DNA of 64,000 nt from Bryum argenteum (taxonomy: Eukaryota > Streptophyta > Bryopsida > Bryales > Bryaceae): contig CM073323.1 in NCBI GenBank assembly GCA_037043015.1, positions 28,548,758 through 28,612,757 on the forward strand. Direction: 5' to 3'. The notes below the pieces were generated by a model that saw only the letters and a list, made by a program, of their open reading frames with translations, had not been told where the DNA came from and searched no databases. Shown in pieces: positions 11,371 through 23,570 of the stretch. The stretch's first letter is position 1. Every line of letters starts with the position of its first letter. Both the position numbers and the translations under genes were made by a program.

Positions 11371-12103
11371 GTCTAAAATGACACAAACCTATGTCATTAT
11401 AAACATAATCAAGTTTATATCTATACTTAGATATTAATATCATTCTAGACATAAATCTCTTATGCCATTTGAGACAAGTTACTCCTCACAACGCTTTTGG
11501 ACGCTATTCCTAGTTTCCTACTAGTGATACTCCAATGGAGTTTGGCTTTTGAACATTTGCAATCAATCATGTCAAAAAGAAAACATCCGGTCTATGGAGT
11601 TCAAAATAATTGCCAATTGAGGTCAGATGAAACAAAATGATAATTCTATCACCCTTTCCACAAACATTTTCCTCAATCCAGAGTTATTTTACCCATGCGT
11701 TCTCCTATAAGTTGATTCTCCTGATATTCTTCCAGACAATCTCAAGAAGTCAGATATGACATAATTGGATCCACTAAATGTGATCCAGTTCATGTGATTC
11801 ACGCTGAGTTGGATCCATATCTATTTTTGGAGTCAGCCATGTCCCAATAACCATGTCTCTGTTTATTATGGGAGTCAGTCGTGTCCCATTATATACCCAT
11901 TTCTTTTGGAATTAGTCATGTCCCCATGTCCAAGAATCATTCATCGCTCTGAGGGATGTCCGGCTAATGCTTCTTTATTTCAATCACCCCGAAAAGGTCG
12001 CTCTAAGATCGGAATCATTCATCGGGTGTTACAGCGACCTTTTTTGGACTCACATAGCGTCTGGTGTAGACTGTAATTGCATGCACTCTGAGCTCCCTAT
12101 GCT
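11371..12103. repeat. Repeat block P (copy 1), direct repeat of 29053-29804
   Basis: The block begins around ATGACACAAACCTATGTCAT and ends at CTGAGCTCCCTATGCT (12088-12103). The same order of sequence recurs in the same orientation at 29053-29804, with several small indels and scattered substitutions. The two copies are clearly more diverged than the palindrome arms beside the second one. It contains no supported gene. It may be part of the ancestral duplicated unit or a dispersed element end. Confidence 0.85.
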
Positions 12104-12987
12104 CCAATGGACGGTAAACTACGGTTTGCAACCCTGTAACACTGTGCACCCCCAAAAGTCTTGTTTGTGTTCACATCCTCCAGTGAACGAAGTGGGCATT
12201 TCGGATGTGAGAGGTAGGGGGGTGAGGTGGCATGGACATGAGTGTTCAGACCGAGGTGGACAGCAGCCACCCCCTTGCCCATAGTGATTTGACTGAACTT
12301 GAGTTTCTGCCCGGAGAGGAGAGGCGGGCAGGGTTGGGCAGCCTCTCCATGTGCCCGGGAGCAAATTCGAACTCCCTCCTGTTCCTTCGCAACGTCGTTG
12401 TTGTTCCAGCAATTTTTATTTTATTTTAGTGTGAGTCCTTTCAGTATGGGTTTTGTTGTTTCCCAACCAGTGTCTTTTCGTGGTTCACTGTTAATTTCTC
12501 CTTAGTGTTACTTTGTACATTGCAATCACATTCGGCCCATCAAGCGCTTTAGTTTTCGGTAAGTCCATTCTCACCTGCGTGTTGTTTCGTGTTTGTATGT
12601 TGATCTTCGTTGGTTTAGCCCGGAATTGTAACTCATTTTGTGCATTGCGATCTTTGACGCAGATTAGAAAGTTTATAAATCGTATGTTTCTGAGGCGGTG
12701 GGTCGACTCGATCGTTGTCGCAATCCTGGTAAGCTTTCGTTGTTGCCCGGACGACCAAGACATAGAAGTCATTCCTTCGTTTCAATTGGCCATTTCCACC
12801 GAGAGGTCATCCGTTGCACTCTTAGAATTGTCGTAGCACGTTTTCTCCAGAGCTTGGGCGTCTCTCCTCTAGGGTTTAGGTGCGTCCCGGTTTTCCCCAA
12901 TCCCCGATGGATCAACGAGTCGATCCACAGAACGTTGCTTTTTTTCTCCCTTCACTTGTGTTGCTTTTACAGAATGTCGTAGACATC

Positions 12988-14235
12988 ATGTTTAGACCCG
13001 CGGAAGTCATTCCTCCTGATGAGGGTGATGCGGCTGTACACGTCAGTCAGGTCCACGAAACCCTTGTCAACATGCAATCCATTGTTGCTTTGGTCCTTCA
13101 TGACTTTCGTATTGCCCATGCGACCACTCTGTTGGATCAAGAGCTTGGATGGTGGGTGCTTCCACGCTCCACCTCCTGGTTTAGTCGGTTCGTTTTGCAA
13201 GAGTATGATGACAATCGGTGGCTCGAAAATTTTAGATTGTCAAAGTCTGCAGTTTTTAGTCTAACCAATCTGCTACGCCCTCACATTGAGAAGGCGAATA
13301 CACATTACCGCTTGGCTATACCGCCCATTGTCAGAGTCGCATGTACCTTGTTCAAGCTCTGTCAAGGAGCTAGTCTCTTGTTGTGCTCGGAATTTTTTGC
13401 CATAGGAACCAAGATCTGACCTACGGCATCATTTGTGATGTTGTGAAGGCAATTAATGATTTAACTCCGACATGAAAATCTCGCCCATGGGCAACGTCTC
13501 CAGCTAACCATGGCGCAGTTTCGTCAATTTTCTGGGCTCCCTGGAGTTGTAGGAGCCATTGACGGGACTCATTTTCACATTAGAAAGCCAAACCAAAGCC
13601 CAGAGGATTACTTCTATTTTAAAAGTGGTGGCTTCACTATGCGATTGCTGCCGTGGTTGATAGGTCCCGAAAGTTCATTGACATGCGTGGGCATGCGGCT
13701 CCACAAACGACGACGTCAACCGAGGAGGTCCATGCTTTACCAGGAGGGCAACCACATCGAATTTGTTTGATCGCAGATTCGATTGAAGGCTTTGTTCCAT
13801 ACCGATTGGCGACAAGGGCTACCCAATTTCGCCATGGCTCATAACTCCATTTCGTGACATGCTTGGAGGTCGCCGCTCTGTCTAAGAAACACTATTCAAT
13901 CGGAAGTTGTCAAGAGTCCGAAGTGTGGTTGAGAATGCATTTGGCATTCTCAAGCAAACATTTCGTGAACTTCATGCGCGCCTCGATCTTCATGTCACTC
14001 TCTCGCGCGGATGTGGTTGTGTCTACATTCCATTCTCCATAACATGTTGTTGGGGCAAAGTGCGGAGGATGTTGATAGACTCCTTGCTATGCTGCAAAGA
14101 GAAGGCCTAGCGCCTGCTGTAGACGATGACCCTGACCATGAGAGGCCCGATGAAGACGGTCCTCCCCGGAACGAAGTTCTGGGGGAACATAAACGCCGAC
14201 GTTTGGCGACATTTCTTGTAGAGGAAAGAGTTTAA
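12988..14235 (+). pseudogene. PIF/Harbinger (HARBI1-like, DDE_Tnp_4) transposase, several frameshifts
   Basis: The likely ATG at 12988 follows an acceptor-like TTGCTTTTACAG ending near 12972. Helix-rich N-terminal sequence (RWLENFRLSKSAVF, RLAIPPIVRVACTLF) matches the HTH part of plant PIF transposases. After frameshifts near 13410 and 13460 come GVVGAIDGTHFHI (first Asp codon 13561-13563), then another frame with AVVDRSRKFIDM and LIADS (second Asp codon 13776-13778), then VVENAFGILKQTFREL (Glu codon 13931-13933). The frame changes again before the end at 14235 (stop after LVEERV). The DDE triad is present in order, but at least four frame changes make this copy non-functional. Its partner Myb/SANT ORF lies convergently downstream, as expected for a two-gene Harbinger element. 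I could not identify terminal inverted repeats or a TWA target duplication. Confidence 0.88.
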
Positions 14236-14649
14236 CTTCATGTTTGTTTCATCAACTACCGAGGCCACAACTTCACAGGTACATAATCTTACATAATCTA
14301 ATGAAAGGTAAAATTTAATTTGCAAGATGGTTCAGTTTTATTACATTGGAAACTTGACGAAGAGTACAATTTGTTTTTTGAGTCCTTTCAACTCATACAA
14401 AGAGAAATAAAAGAGAGTTCTAATCACCACTACTGCTACGTTGATGCAAGGTGCAGGTGAACTGTGGCAATGAGACTGTTGGAGAAGAATGTGACGGCAA
14501 GACTATACTGGTAAGCCCTTACCTTTGAGAGAACGAACTGAACGTCATTGAACGTCATTGAAACCGATGAGTATTACGGTGTGAACCATCTAGACCTGAT
14601 TCTAACATGCAGGTTCGCATGCAGGTCGCATGCAGGTTCCAAAGCTGCA

Positions 14650-16530
14650 TTAAGTGGGAGTGGTGTCTTCGGTTGGATCCTTCGAAGTGGAAGCAGTTGG
14701 AGCAGGGGCAACTGTAGAGTGGGGGGGAATGGACGGGGGCAAAGGTGGCGCCACCACACGAGTGATAGCACTCGCTAAGTTTGAAAGAGCTTGTACAACC
14801 ATCTGTTGGTTCATTAAACCCAGTCGTGCATGCTCCTGAGCAATGCGGGTGTTCTCGAAAACCATGCCATCTCTCTCCTTCTTGTAACGTATCATTTCCT
14901 GGAAGTGTCTGGTTTGAACATCTAACTTTTCCCTCTCCGTCGTCTTCTGCGTTTCATTGATGTCGCTTAATGCTTTGACCATCTTCTCTGCGCTTTGGTT
15001 TACCCCGTCTGCAATTGTTGTTGCGTCGGCACTTCTTTTTTTTCCGGTGACCTGTATTTCCCATGGTGCGTCGTAACTCTGCTGCTGCAGAGGTTGCGGT
15101 GGAGGATAAAATATGAACCTCCTCTGCCCGACGACCTTGCATGGTTACGGGCGGGACAGATCCTGCGGGAGCCGAGGGTTGAGGCCTGCTTCCGTTCATT
15201 CCAGATGTCGGAGATGGTGGTGGGGGTACTGGGGTGGAGTTGGTGGGGGTAATGCCTATGGCTGGGGGAGCGTTAAGGTTGAAGTCCTCATTGAGACGCC
15301 TCGGTGAGCAAAAGGTAGCTTTGTGTCTCCCCAACTCTGCCACTGATGTAGTGTGGGTGGGTGCGGTGCCTGTACCTGCTATGTGGCCATTCGCAAACAT
15401 GCCACCATGACTCTGATGGGAGGAAACAGTAGGAGACTCTGTGTCCAAGAGGTTGATTGGTGGAATTACCTTGCCGATGGTGCGATGCCAGGCCTCCTCG
15501 CCTTGACTGTCCATGTCGTCCATGCCAAACTCCACATCCGGGATGGGGGCCTGGTAGTTCCCGTCAGTGGGATTCATCGTGTCTCGGGAGTGGGGGGGAT
15601 TCATGGTTGCCTTATCCTTAAGCCACTCTGACATGTTCCGATAGGCAAGTGCATAAAAAGCCTTTGGAAGCTTGTGCAGCTTCTTCTGCTCTGTCGTTGT
15701 CTCGGTGAAGTATTCCTCATTGTTTCTCCCGGTTCTTGAATGAAAATCCCATATCTTCTTAAAATCGAGAGTAGTGTGGACCATTTATACTTGCATGCAT
15801 CCCTATCTCTCTGTCTACATCTCCCACCTTTCTGCGGCATTGAGGATCTTGGCAATCTTTCCCCATTTTCCTAACTCGGGCACATGAGTTCACGAGGATC
15901 ATCTACCGTCATTTCTTCCACATACTCTTGGCGCTTGGCTTCTATCGGTGATAGAGTTTTGCCTTGCTCCAGGTTGGGGTCTCTTTCTTTTTCCCCGATG
16001 GGCGACTTCCTCATCCACTGCTCTCTCCTTTCGGGCCCCTAGCAACTACTCTTCTCGGTTGGGGTGTGCCGGAACTTGTACTACCCGCATTCAAATAAAT
16101 TCTCCATTGTTATGTTGTTGTTGTAAAAATAATCACGAGATGGGGACTCACTTTACCATCGGAGAGGGTTTTGGGGGTGTGTGCAAGTTAGTTCTCGAAT
16201 CTAACGAGGGACGGCGCCGACCGGGATGTGATTCAAGCTCGGAGTTTTTGTGTAGACGACAACCATGAAGACATTGAGCATGTGGTAAGGTTCTAAACTT
16301 AGAGCATAGTACTTCAATGGATTGCATATCTTGGCACAATGCCGCCACCTATGCTCTAAATGCACATCGTTCTTTTGCACATCGTTCCTTTCCATTGTGT
16401 GTTTTACTTTCAACTACGTTTGCATGGAATGCAATAAAAGAATAAAAGAAAAACTCGGTCACTTACCTGGTTGATGACTCTCCCCTTGCAGATGCACGCC
16501 GTGGTCAGCCATGGTAGCAAGTCCTTTCAC
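14650..16530 (-). pseudogene. Harbinger-associated Myb/SANT (trihelix-like) ORF, left copy
   Basis: This copy mirrors 27436-29037 in inverted orientation. It contains KKIWDFHSRTGRNNEEYF and KLPKAFYALAYRNMSEWL, a Pro/Ser-rich linker, and a C-terminal helical tail (TEREKLDVQTRHFQEM...). The tail runs to a stop at 14650 and survives only in this copy. Compared with the right copy it lacks one base near 15767 (CTCTCGATTTT versus CTCTCAGATTTT), which splits the Myb/SANT domain. A first exon equivalent to the right copy's lies near 16470-16515. In Harbinger elements this protein binds DNA and brings the transposase to the nucleus; here it is disrupted. Confidence 0.8.
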
Positions 16531-18112
16531 CTCGCAAGAAGGGCTGCAGCGTATTCTAGGCCTCAACAGACCGCATGCTCAAAAGTAGAATAGGAAATAC
16601 AATAGTGCAGAAAGGATGTTCTCCTGTAGCAGAGCTGATATGAATGCCTTGGCTTTTTGTGTAGACCGGGGCAGTTTGCCCGGGCAGCTACTTTGTAGCG
16701 AAATGTACTCCAGTTCCAACGTAATTATCTCCAAGACTAGTGCAAACTTAACTGCTCTATTGCTTTTCATCTCTGTACCTCCGCTGTAACTCTGTTTTTT
16801 TTGCTAAACTTGGAAATTACGACCCTTCGATGCCAACTTCCTGCCACCGCTTTACAACTCCACTGCAACCGTAGTTAACTCGTTGATAAAATTGTGCCAA
16901 CGCACCTGCTGATTAGGCTCGGAAGTTCTCAACCCCCATGTATGAATCTGCACTTCCATAACTCCCCTTTAACTAACTGTGTACCAACTCCTTCTCTACT
17001 AGTGGGAAGGGATCCTGAGCTCCCTATGCTAGCTTCACAGATGTCGGTACACCAGCTCGTTTGACTTGTTATGGTTGCCACAAGCCCGTAACTGCAGGAT
17101 TCCATGACTATTTTGGGGCCCTGTCCATGTGCTTCCATGCACCATCTGCTCAATCAAATGTCAACTCCAGCACTGCATGTTCGTTGTATAAAAATTGAGA
17201 ATTGTCAACGTTATTATAATTCAACTTGGAGGTGAGAAGTGCTTCGACTCGGATAATAACTGTAACATGTAGGCTACTGGAGTTGGTCACTAGCCATGTA
17301 TCTATCTTAAGAATTCTTATCAAGGTGGCAGCTGAATAGGGGTCACTGACCAAGTAAGCTTACTCGTACTAGTCATTGCCTGCCATGCAATTATTATGCA
17401 ACTCGTAAACTCTCCAACTCCTGTATACTTCACCGTCCGGCTGGTAAAGTATTCTTCCGATTCTCCGAGCGCTTCGACTATAATTACAGACTTGCATGCT
17501 GTAGATTTACCAATCCCAGTTCGTAGGAACACGTCTAGTCTCTCAAAACCCCGGAAAGGGACTTACAAGGAAAAAGACTGCACTTGCAATCAATTAGGCT
17601 CAACTCCATGATAGCACATTCAGTACTGAATTGCGATTCCTTGGCGCATCATGGTTGACTTCCATCGTTAGATTGCCGCATTGAATTCAACAGTACTGAT
17701 ATCACCGACTCAAGATTAGGCCGAGTGAGAGACTCAAGACTCCCAATCATGCAGAACGTCATCTCATGTATGATCGTCATGACTGGCTTCATTGTTATTT
17801 CCAGCAATATTGCCCAGTGATTCATCAGTATGCAAAACAATTTAAAACTTTCCAAGAAACTTGCATGTTTAGATTGTGGACGGGGTACCATGGCCTGTCA
17901 GGGATGGATCAGAGGAGATTTTCTTTTTCCATTCGCCTGCATACAACATTCGCCAGCCAACGCAACCTCTAAACATGTCTTTCGCTACGGGAGAATCCAC
18001 TGACAATGAATAGAAGCATGGAGCACGTGCGACCAATATTTCATCAAAGTACAGTCAGAAGCTGAGTGTACGGGCTTCATAAACACACAAAATTACATAC
18101 ATCTTATTCTGC

Positions 18113-18135
18113 AATTCGAGTAAAAAACTCGAATT
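18113..18135 (-). other. 3' hairpin downstream of secreted-protein gene, copy A
   Basis: A perfect hairpin has 9-bp arms AATTCGAGT / ACTCGAATT around a short A/T loop, about 175 bp beyond the stop codon. AATAAG and TGTA words next to it suggest the 3' UTR or polyadenylation region. Its role is unknown. Confidence 0.6.
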
Positions 18136-18307
18136 CCACATTCGAACTAACTATCACAAACTATGCGCTTACGTATCTCCACTGCTACGCAATCCCCATG
18201 TAGCTGGTATCGACAGTGGCCACTCCAAACTGCTGCCACACCAATGCAGCGCAGTGCCATACAGAACCGTAAACTAGACACCATGGACTTCTTTCCCTTG
18301 CACAGCT

Positions 18308-18796
18308 TTACACGATGACGACGACGCCCAGCTTCAATAGATCGAGGACCACCAGTTTCACGCCCAAGAACAGCACCGTCAGCTCCTTCGTGTCCTTGTC
18401 TTCCACGCAGTCCAGCACGATCTCGTGAACCTTGCCCACCAGCTTCGCCTTCTTCAAGTCGACCGCCACGCGTACCTTCGCCACCTTGATCCCCAGAATC
18501 TCCAAGTCAATGTACACCAAGTCACCCACCACCAATTTCGCTACCACGGGCTTCAGCACTGTCAGTACCCCGGCAGGACAAACGGCGGCCTTGGCCTTCA
18601 CGCCCACCAACACCCTCACATCGTGGTAGCATTGCTCCAGGTTGAGGTGCACAGCCACCTTCACGTTCAGCTTCAATCCCACATCCAAGTTCAACTTCTC
18701 GGTGCCCATGGGCTCCACGGATGTAGCCTGAGCAGCCACGCAGAACGCGGCCATCACCAGACCCAACAGAACCAGAGTTCTCATCGAGGCCGCCAT
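18308..18796 (-). CDS. Secreted 162-residue Val/Leu/Lys-rich protein, copy A
   Basis: The single-exon ORF starts at ATG 18796, with TATA 111 bp upstream on the same strand. Residues 1-24 form a clear signal peptide (basic start, hydrophobic LVLLGLVMAAFCVAA, likely cut after AQA). The mature part has three cysteines (56, 73, 130) and alternates polar and hydrophobic residues (KLNLDVGLKLNVKVAV), as in beta strands; the end is very hydrophobic (LDLLKLGVVVIV). I do not recognise the family. It is presumably secreted to the apoplast or cell wall. Copies B, C and D encode the same protein, all intact, in a window where most other genes are broken, which argues for function. Confidence 0.85.
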   Translation of the reverse strand: MAASMRTLVLLGLVMAAFCVAAQATSVEPMGTEKLNLDVGLKLNVKVAVHLNLEQCYHDVRVLVGVKAKAAVCPAGVLTVLKPVVAKLVVGDLVYIDLEILGIKVAKVRVAVDLKKAKLVGKVHEIVLDCVEDKDTKELTVLFLGVKLVVLDLLKLGVVVIV

Positions 18797-18901
18797 GACT
18801 CCCGAATGCCTTGCAAGTTATTGAAGCACTTGACGAGACTGCTCGTACAGGAAGGCGAAGAGTGAGAGAGAAGATGATTCGACTTGAGGGATGCAGCTGG
18901 C

Positions 18902-18907
18902 TTTATA
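18902..18907 (-). promoter_or_regulatory. TATA box of copy A
   Basis: TATAAA on the minus strand lies 106-111 bp before the ATG at 18796. A CT-rich stretch (TCTTCTCTCTCACTC) follows it, as expected for a plant initiator and 5' UTR. Confidence 0.7.
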
Positions 18908-20382
18908 CTTGCGGGTTGGTGACAATCGGAGGGCTTCGTCCAATTGGAATAAAGGTCAAGTGAACGCAGTGAATAGGTTCAACCCATGCCCCCGGGTGTA
19001 CAAGCATAATTCACCGGATGAGTAACCTGGGAGTCAATAGATGTGTCCATGGACACGACAAAATCACCTGTCCACCGGCATGCAGAGTGCACTCGTTTCC
19101 GTCGTTGTCTTCGCCGTCTCTACTCTCTAGAGACATGCCTTGTAATTCTGGATCGGGCGGCTTGGCGATGACAAATTCCTCCTTGTCCCCGTGGCTTGGC
19201 ATGAATGGGTACTAGGAATGTGCCATGCATTTGAATCAAGTGGGCCGATCACCGTCGATGATGGACCATCACGTAATTTCAGCATGCCTTTGTGTCTCAC
19301 ACGATCGATGCAACGCTCATGTGATGGCCAGGACCTCCAGCTTGCTAAAGTGAGCATGTCCAAGAGACAAGAGAGTGTAAAACTAGCTTTCACGAGCTAC
19401 AAGGTTTGGTGCAGCTTCTACAGCAGTCAGCCTGCTCCTTTCTTTCTTTAACATGGAATTTTGTGAATTTAGTGGATTTCGGGGGAAAGCATGTTGAAGA
19501 AGGCTGAGAAGGCCGGATCATAATTTCAATTGATTAGACTAGCATTATCGAAACTTGCTTCCACCAGTGGAAGCTGTCGAAGCATGAAACCGTACCGTAA
19601 GTTTCAAGCGTATCATCTTCACCTAACTCTCAAGTTCACCCGCAGTTGTCTAGGATTCGGAAGATAAGTGTGTAATTTGAGGTAAGGCATGGAGCCAGTG
19701 AGGTTGAGTACGGATTGGTTCCACTCTTCATCCATTCCGTTGCACTTCAGGACGGATGCCGTAAACGAATGAAAATTTCCTTCACTATGTACTGTACTCG
19801 AGAGTTTCTCATACTGCCATTTCCGTTATGAAGCATCATATGCTGTTACTGAAACGATGAAACGATGATAAATAGTGTCGGTTATGGCCGTCTGGCGTGG
19901 TAAAAATATGGTACACGTCAAAATCGTTGAAGATTGTACTACAGTAGCGTCGTTCGCATCCGGTAGAAGCCTCTCATACACTGCATGCGGTCGCTACTCA
20001 AACTGGTTTCATGTACTGAGGTGATCCATGTACCAACACCGGTCGGCGAAAGCGTCGCTCGTCATATGAATCACACTCCCTGTTCGTAGCGGACCTTCAT
20101 CTGCATGTCTGACTTTCGCACTTCCTACTCTAGCTTCACACATGTCAGCACACGAGCGGGTTTGACTTCCTCAGGCGAGCTAAGATAGGCTTATTAATAG
20201 ATATCTGAGCTTAATATTCTTTTCTAGGTGTGTCCGAACACTATTGATCCTCTTTAAATGTCAACGGGAAACCTTTTATGTTGGCAGATGCAAAGTGCTT
20301 CTACGGCACCTACCACATGGCTCTGTGCAACGTGGCGGTCTAAGTAGATCGGCCTTGTAGCCATTTGGATGTCAGATTAATG

Positions 20383-23300
20383 TAATAAGAGTACTCTCTC
20401 ATTCTGTGAGAATTTCAAATAAAGTACTGTAGAATTTACAGTAGGAATATGAAAATTACTCAATCAATTTAAGGTTTATAATAAGCATATTAAATGCCCT
20501 TTGAATGTGGATTCCTATGTTGCCTGTAATATCGAGTGCACAACAAGATTATTGGACCGAGGGCTTGGGGGGCAGCGACATCTGGATTAGGTGTTGAAGG
20601 ACAAGCTGAAACTGTGAGAGCAACTCGAGAAGATGAACGTAGCAACTCGAGAAGATGAACGTACTCGGAAAGTTACGTGATGGACGAGGCAAGCGGGGGT
20701 GATGTAAAAGGGATGTAAAAGGGTTCGGTGGAACTTGCTGGTTCGTATGACCAAACAGCTACTAAAATATTTAAAAGACTAGCTTTGAGTATCACCGAAG
20801 AGTTGAGAGAGTGTACTTGTATGTACAGCAGAGAATGATATGGACAGAGTCTATGTTTTCCATGTTCAACTTGGCAAAACCAAAGTAGCTACGCACAATC
20901 ATATTCAAGTATACATTCCTGTATTAGCATAGTAGGCACAATGGCACATAGGCGGGAATAACAAATCTACTCTCTCCATACAAGAAAGTACATACATAAT
21001 TTCATGTTCCTCTTCCATTCTAACAAGTGCAATCTCAATTCGCTCAAAATTCCGTAGGGACACAATGCATGCGAGTTTACAACCGCGCGCCTGCATTCTA
21101 TGGACAAGAACCACGTCAAGCTTAATATGAAACAATTGATGGCTACTGATCTCATTTGCTAATCATAAGACTAATCTGTTTAAGACTAATCTGTTCAACT
21201 TAATCGCCCATTGATTTCTCTTTGTTTTGATGCTAAACTTTAGTATTATACATCATCAGCACAAAAGGCTTCTATTCACAAGCACATGGTTTCCCATAAC
21301 CTAAAACATTGTGAATGCCTCCAAGTCTAGGAGATCATTGTGTTATTGTCCGCTCCTCATTGTTACTCGGAAAATGTGAAATTTGCTACGGCTTAACTTG
21401 GCACCATGTGGATCCTTTTCTTAACTTTAAAACTTCAACTTTTAAGAAAGATTTAGTCCCAAATTGAAATAGTCCCAATTCCACGAATATGCCTGGGGTT
21501 AAATGCTCTCTTACATGCAGTGAGGGCAGGGTCATGCAAGCAAAATCATATATGCAAATCTAGTGAGATATGTTGGGAAGTAGAACATAATCGAAGGAAA
21601 GAAATAAATTTTGAATTTAGACTTTTAATTGGGTAGACCGTAGACGTACATGGGCAAGTAGAAATTTGCCCAAAATGTGGTATCTTCTCAATCATTCTCA
21701 ACAACAAATTAATTAAATTTTCAGTGTTCCCCAAGAACTATGGCTTTCCATACTCTCTGTTCATGTTATTGGTTAAATGTATAAACTTCTGAGCGAAGTT
21801 TTGATTATTTGAAATTTTAGCACAAAAACCTTTTAATTGCCTTCTTATTTATGAGGATCTAGCCTTTGTATTAAAATTGTTGTACATTCCTTATCCGAGG
21901 TTCTACCATTCTACGAAGCAAGAGTATGAAGACATATTCCTAACTTACCCAGGAAGAAGAATTTAAAGAGTACTTATAATATATCATATCTTCCCTCATA
22001 ATTCATAAACGGTTTTACTGACCCCTAAAACTAGGGTTGTCTTCTTGGACACATTTTTGTTTGAAATGTCTTTCGAGTTATGAGTTATCGTGTTTGTAGT
22101 GCTCATCAGGTGTCTCGTACGTTAGACAATTTACATAAAATATGCTCTAATATCCAAGATTATGCGGGCATATTCTAGATTCTAAGTACATTTGAGGAAT
22201 ATGATATATTCTCAAACAAAGGGTTTGTTGTGTGTCTGACATGTCGTGTTCGATTTTGTATCAAGTTTGTCGCACAAGACAACCCTGCCTAAAAGGCTAA
22301 AACAACAAGTTTCCATTTTTTTATCTCTAAATCTAGATTCAAAATACAATTCCAACTTTGATGAATATGATTTTATAAATGCTGAGGAATTTTGGTCCAA
22401 GATTTGACATCCCTAGATACATGAGTAAGCGAAGTTCCAGATGCTACGATTACTTCCTCCAAAATAAGTCACAATTCAAAAGTCCCCACATTACATTGAG
22501 AAAGGCCATCCATTAGCCCCTTCATCTCGGACACATATAATTGCAAAAACCCATTTGGAGTTTTTGAGTAGGTTTGGGCCTGCGGGTTGAGGAAGTTGGA
22601 AATATGCCTATAAAAACTTTACTGTGTAGGACTAAAAACATCTAAAGTATTTTGAAATTTTGAAGATACCCAAGTATCACATGAGAGTACATGCTAAAAC
22701 TCAAATTATACAAAGGTCCGTTTTACTAATCTAGAATATAGTTACAAAATATTATGCTTAAATCCAAATCATAAAAATATTGCTCACTTTTTTATTAACG
22801 GATTAGAAAATATAGAACACGGAGATAAAACTTATATAATTATTTCTTTATGAAAATTTCAAGAGTTTTGTGAATAAATGAGGATCTGTAAATACTAAAT
22901 ATTTTTGAGCAATTATGAACTTGCTTGCATGATCTCGGCCATCAATTTTTCTCCACAAATCCCCTCTATTCTATAACTTGCCAAAACGCGTTCGTAATTT
23001 TCAATATTTTGAGTGCATTTTCATGCTAAAACACCAAGAAGTTTTTAACATGTGCGCTTGGAGCTCCAAGAAATAAATAGAAGAACATTATTACATCAAG
23101 CTTGATATGGTTATCTGATGGAAGGATATTAACTAGAAGTAGCATAAAATCTAACCCAATAGTAGATTTGAGATAATTGTGAAGGAGGCGAGGATATCTC
23201 AAATCTAAGTACATGACAAGATTCACAATGTCATTGCACAACGCTAGTATCAACTATCAACGCGACAAAATCCCTTTTTCTTCCAGTATTCTTGATTTTC

Positions 23301-23570
23301 CATCATGTCTCACATCTATAGAAACTTACTGAAACCGGATATCCCCGAGAAGAACCCAGGAATTAATGATCAACAGTAGAATGTAAAGCAGGTAATCCAT
23401 CGATACTCGGAAATCAGTGCGTGATATCTTCTACGTGAAACTTGATATCGTTCAAATATTTCAACTGGTAAAAGAGCCTACCGTTCAAACTCATTTTGCA
23501 GGCATCTCGGCAATCTGAAGTTTCATACGGCTCATTTACAGCCGGCTCTTCTCGTAAATTGCATCGCATG
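20383..23570. other. Spacer of inverted repeat 1 (3.19 kb), no gene seen
   Basis: This AT-rich single-copy centre of the palindrome lies between CAGATTAATG and CATTAATCTG. A 21-bp unit (GCAACTCGAGAAGATGAACGT) is tandemly duplicated near 20622-20665. Small ORFs of 60-76 codons have no protein-like features. The whole spacer recurs at 33157-36349 with only a few indels and substitutions. Confidence 0.75.

Larger units (their letters stand above)
14911..20382. repeat. Large inverted repeat 1, left arm (about 5.47 kb)
   Basis: Its reverse complement matches 23571-29037. The arm runs from GTTTGAAC at the Myb-like ORF (14911) to CAGATTAATG (20382). It contains most of the Myb-like ORF, unique sequence, and a secreted-protein gene. 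The part from 17015 inward is also present in the second palindrome and is nearly identical in all copies. The outer part (14.9-17.0 kb) differs from its partner by more substitutions and small indels. Short ORFs in the arm, such as those near 19.0-19.45 kb, recur only because the arm is duplicated. Confidence 0.95.

Noticed and set aside
12357-12376. tRNA or SINE B-box-like GGGAGTTCGAATTTGCTCCC on the minus strand
   Set aside because: The loop is longer than in a tRNA T-arm, and no A box, acceptor stem or poly-A tail is visible.
18425-18865. 146-codon His/Gln/Leu-rich ORF opposite the secreted-protein gene
   Set aside because: Antisense shadow of the real gene; composition follows from its codon usage.
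19011-19451. ORFs of 63-88 codons repeated four times near the secreted-protein genes
   Set aside because: They recur only because the arms are duplicated; overlapping antisense frames without protein-like features.
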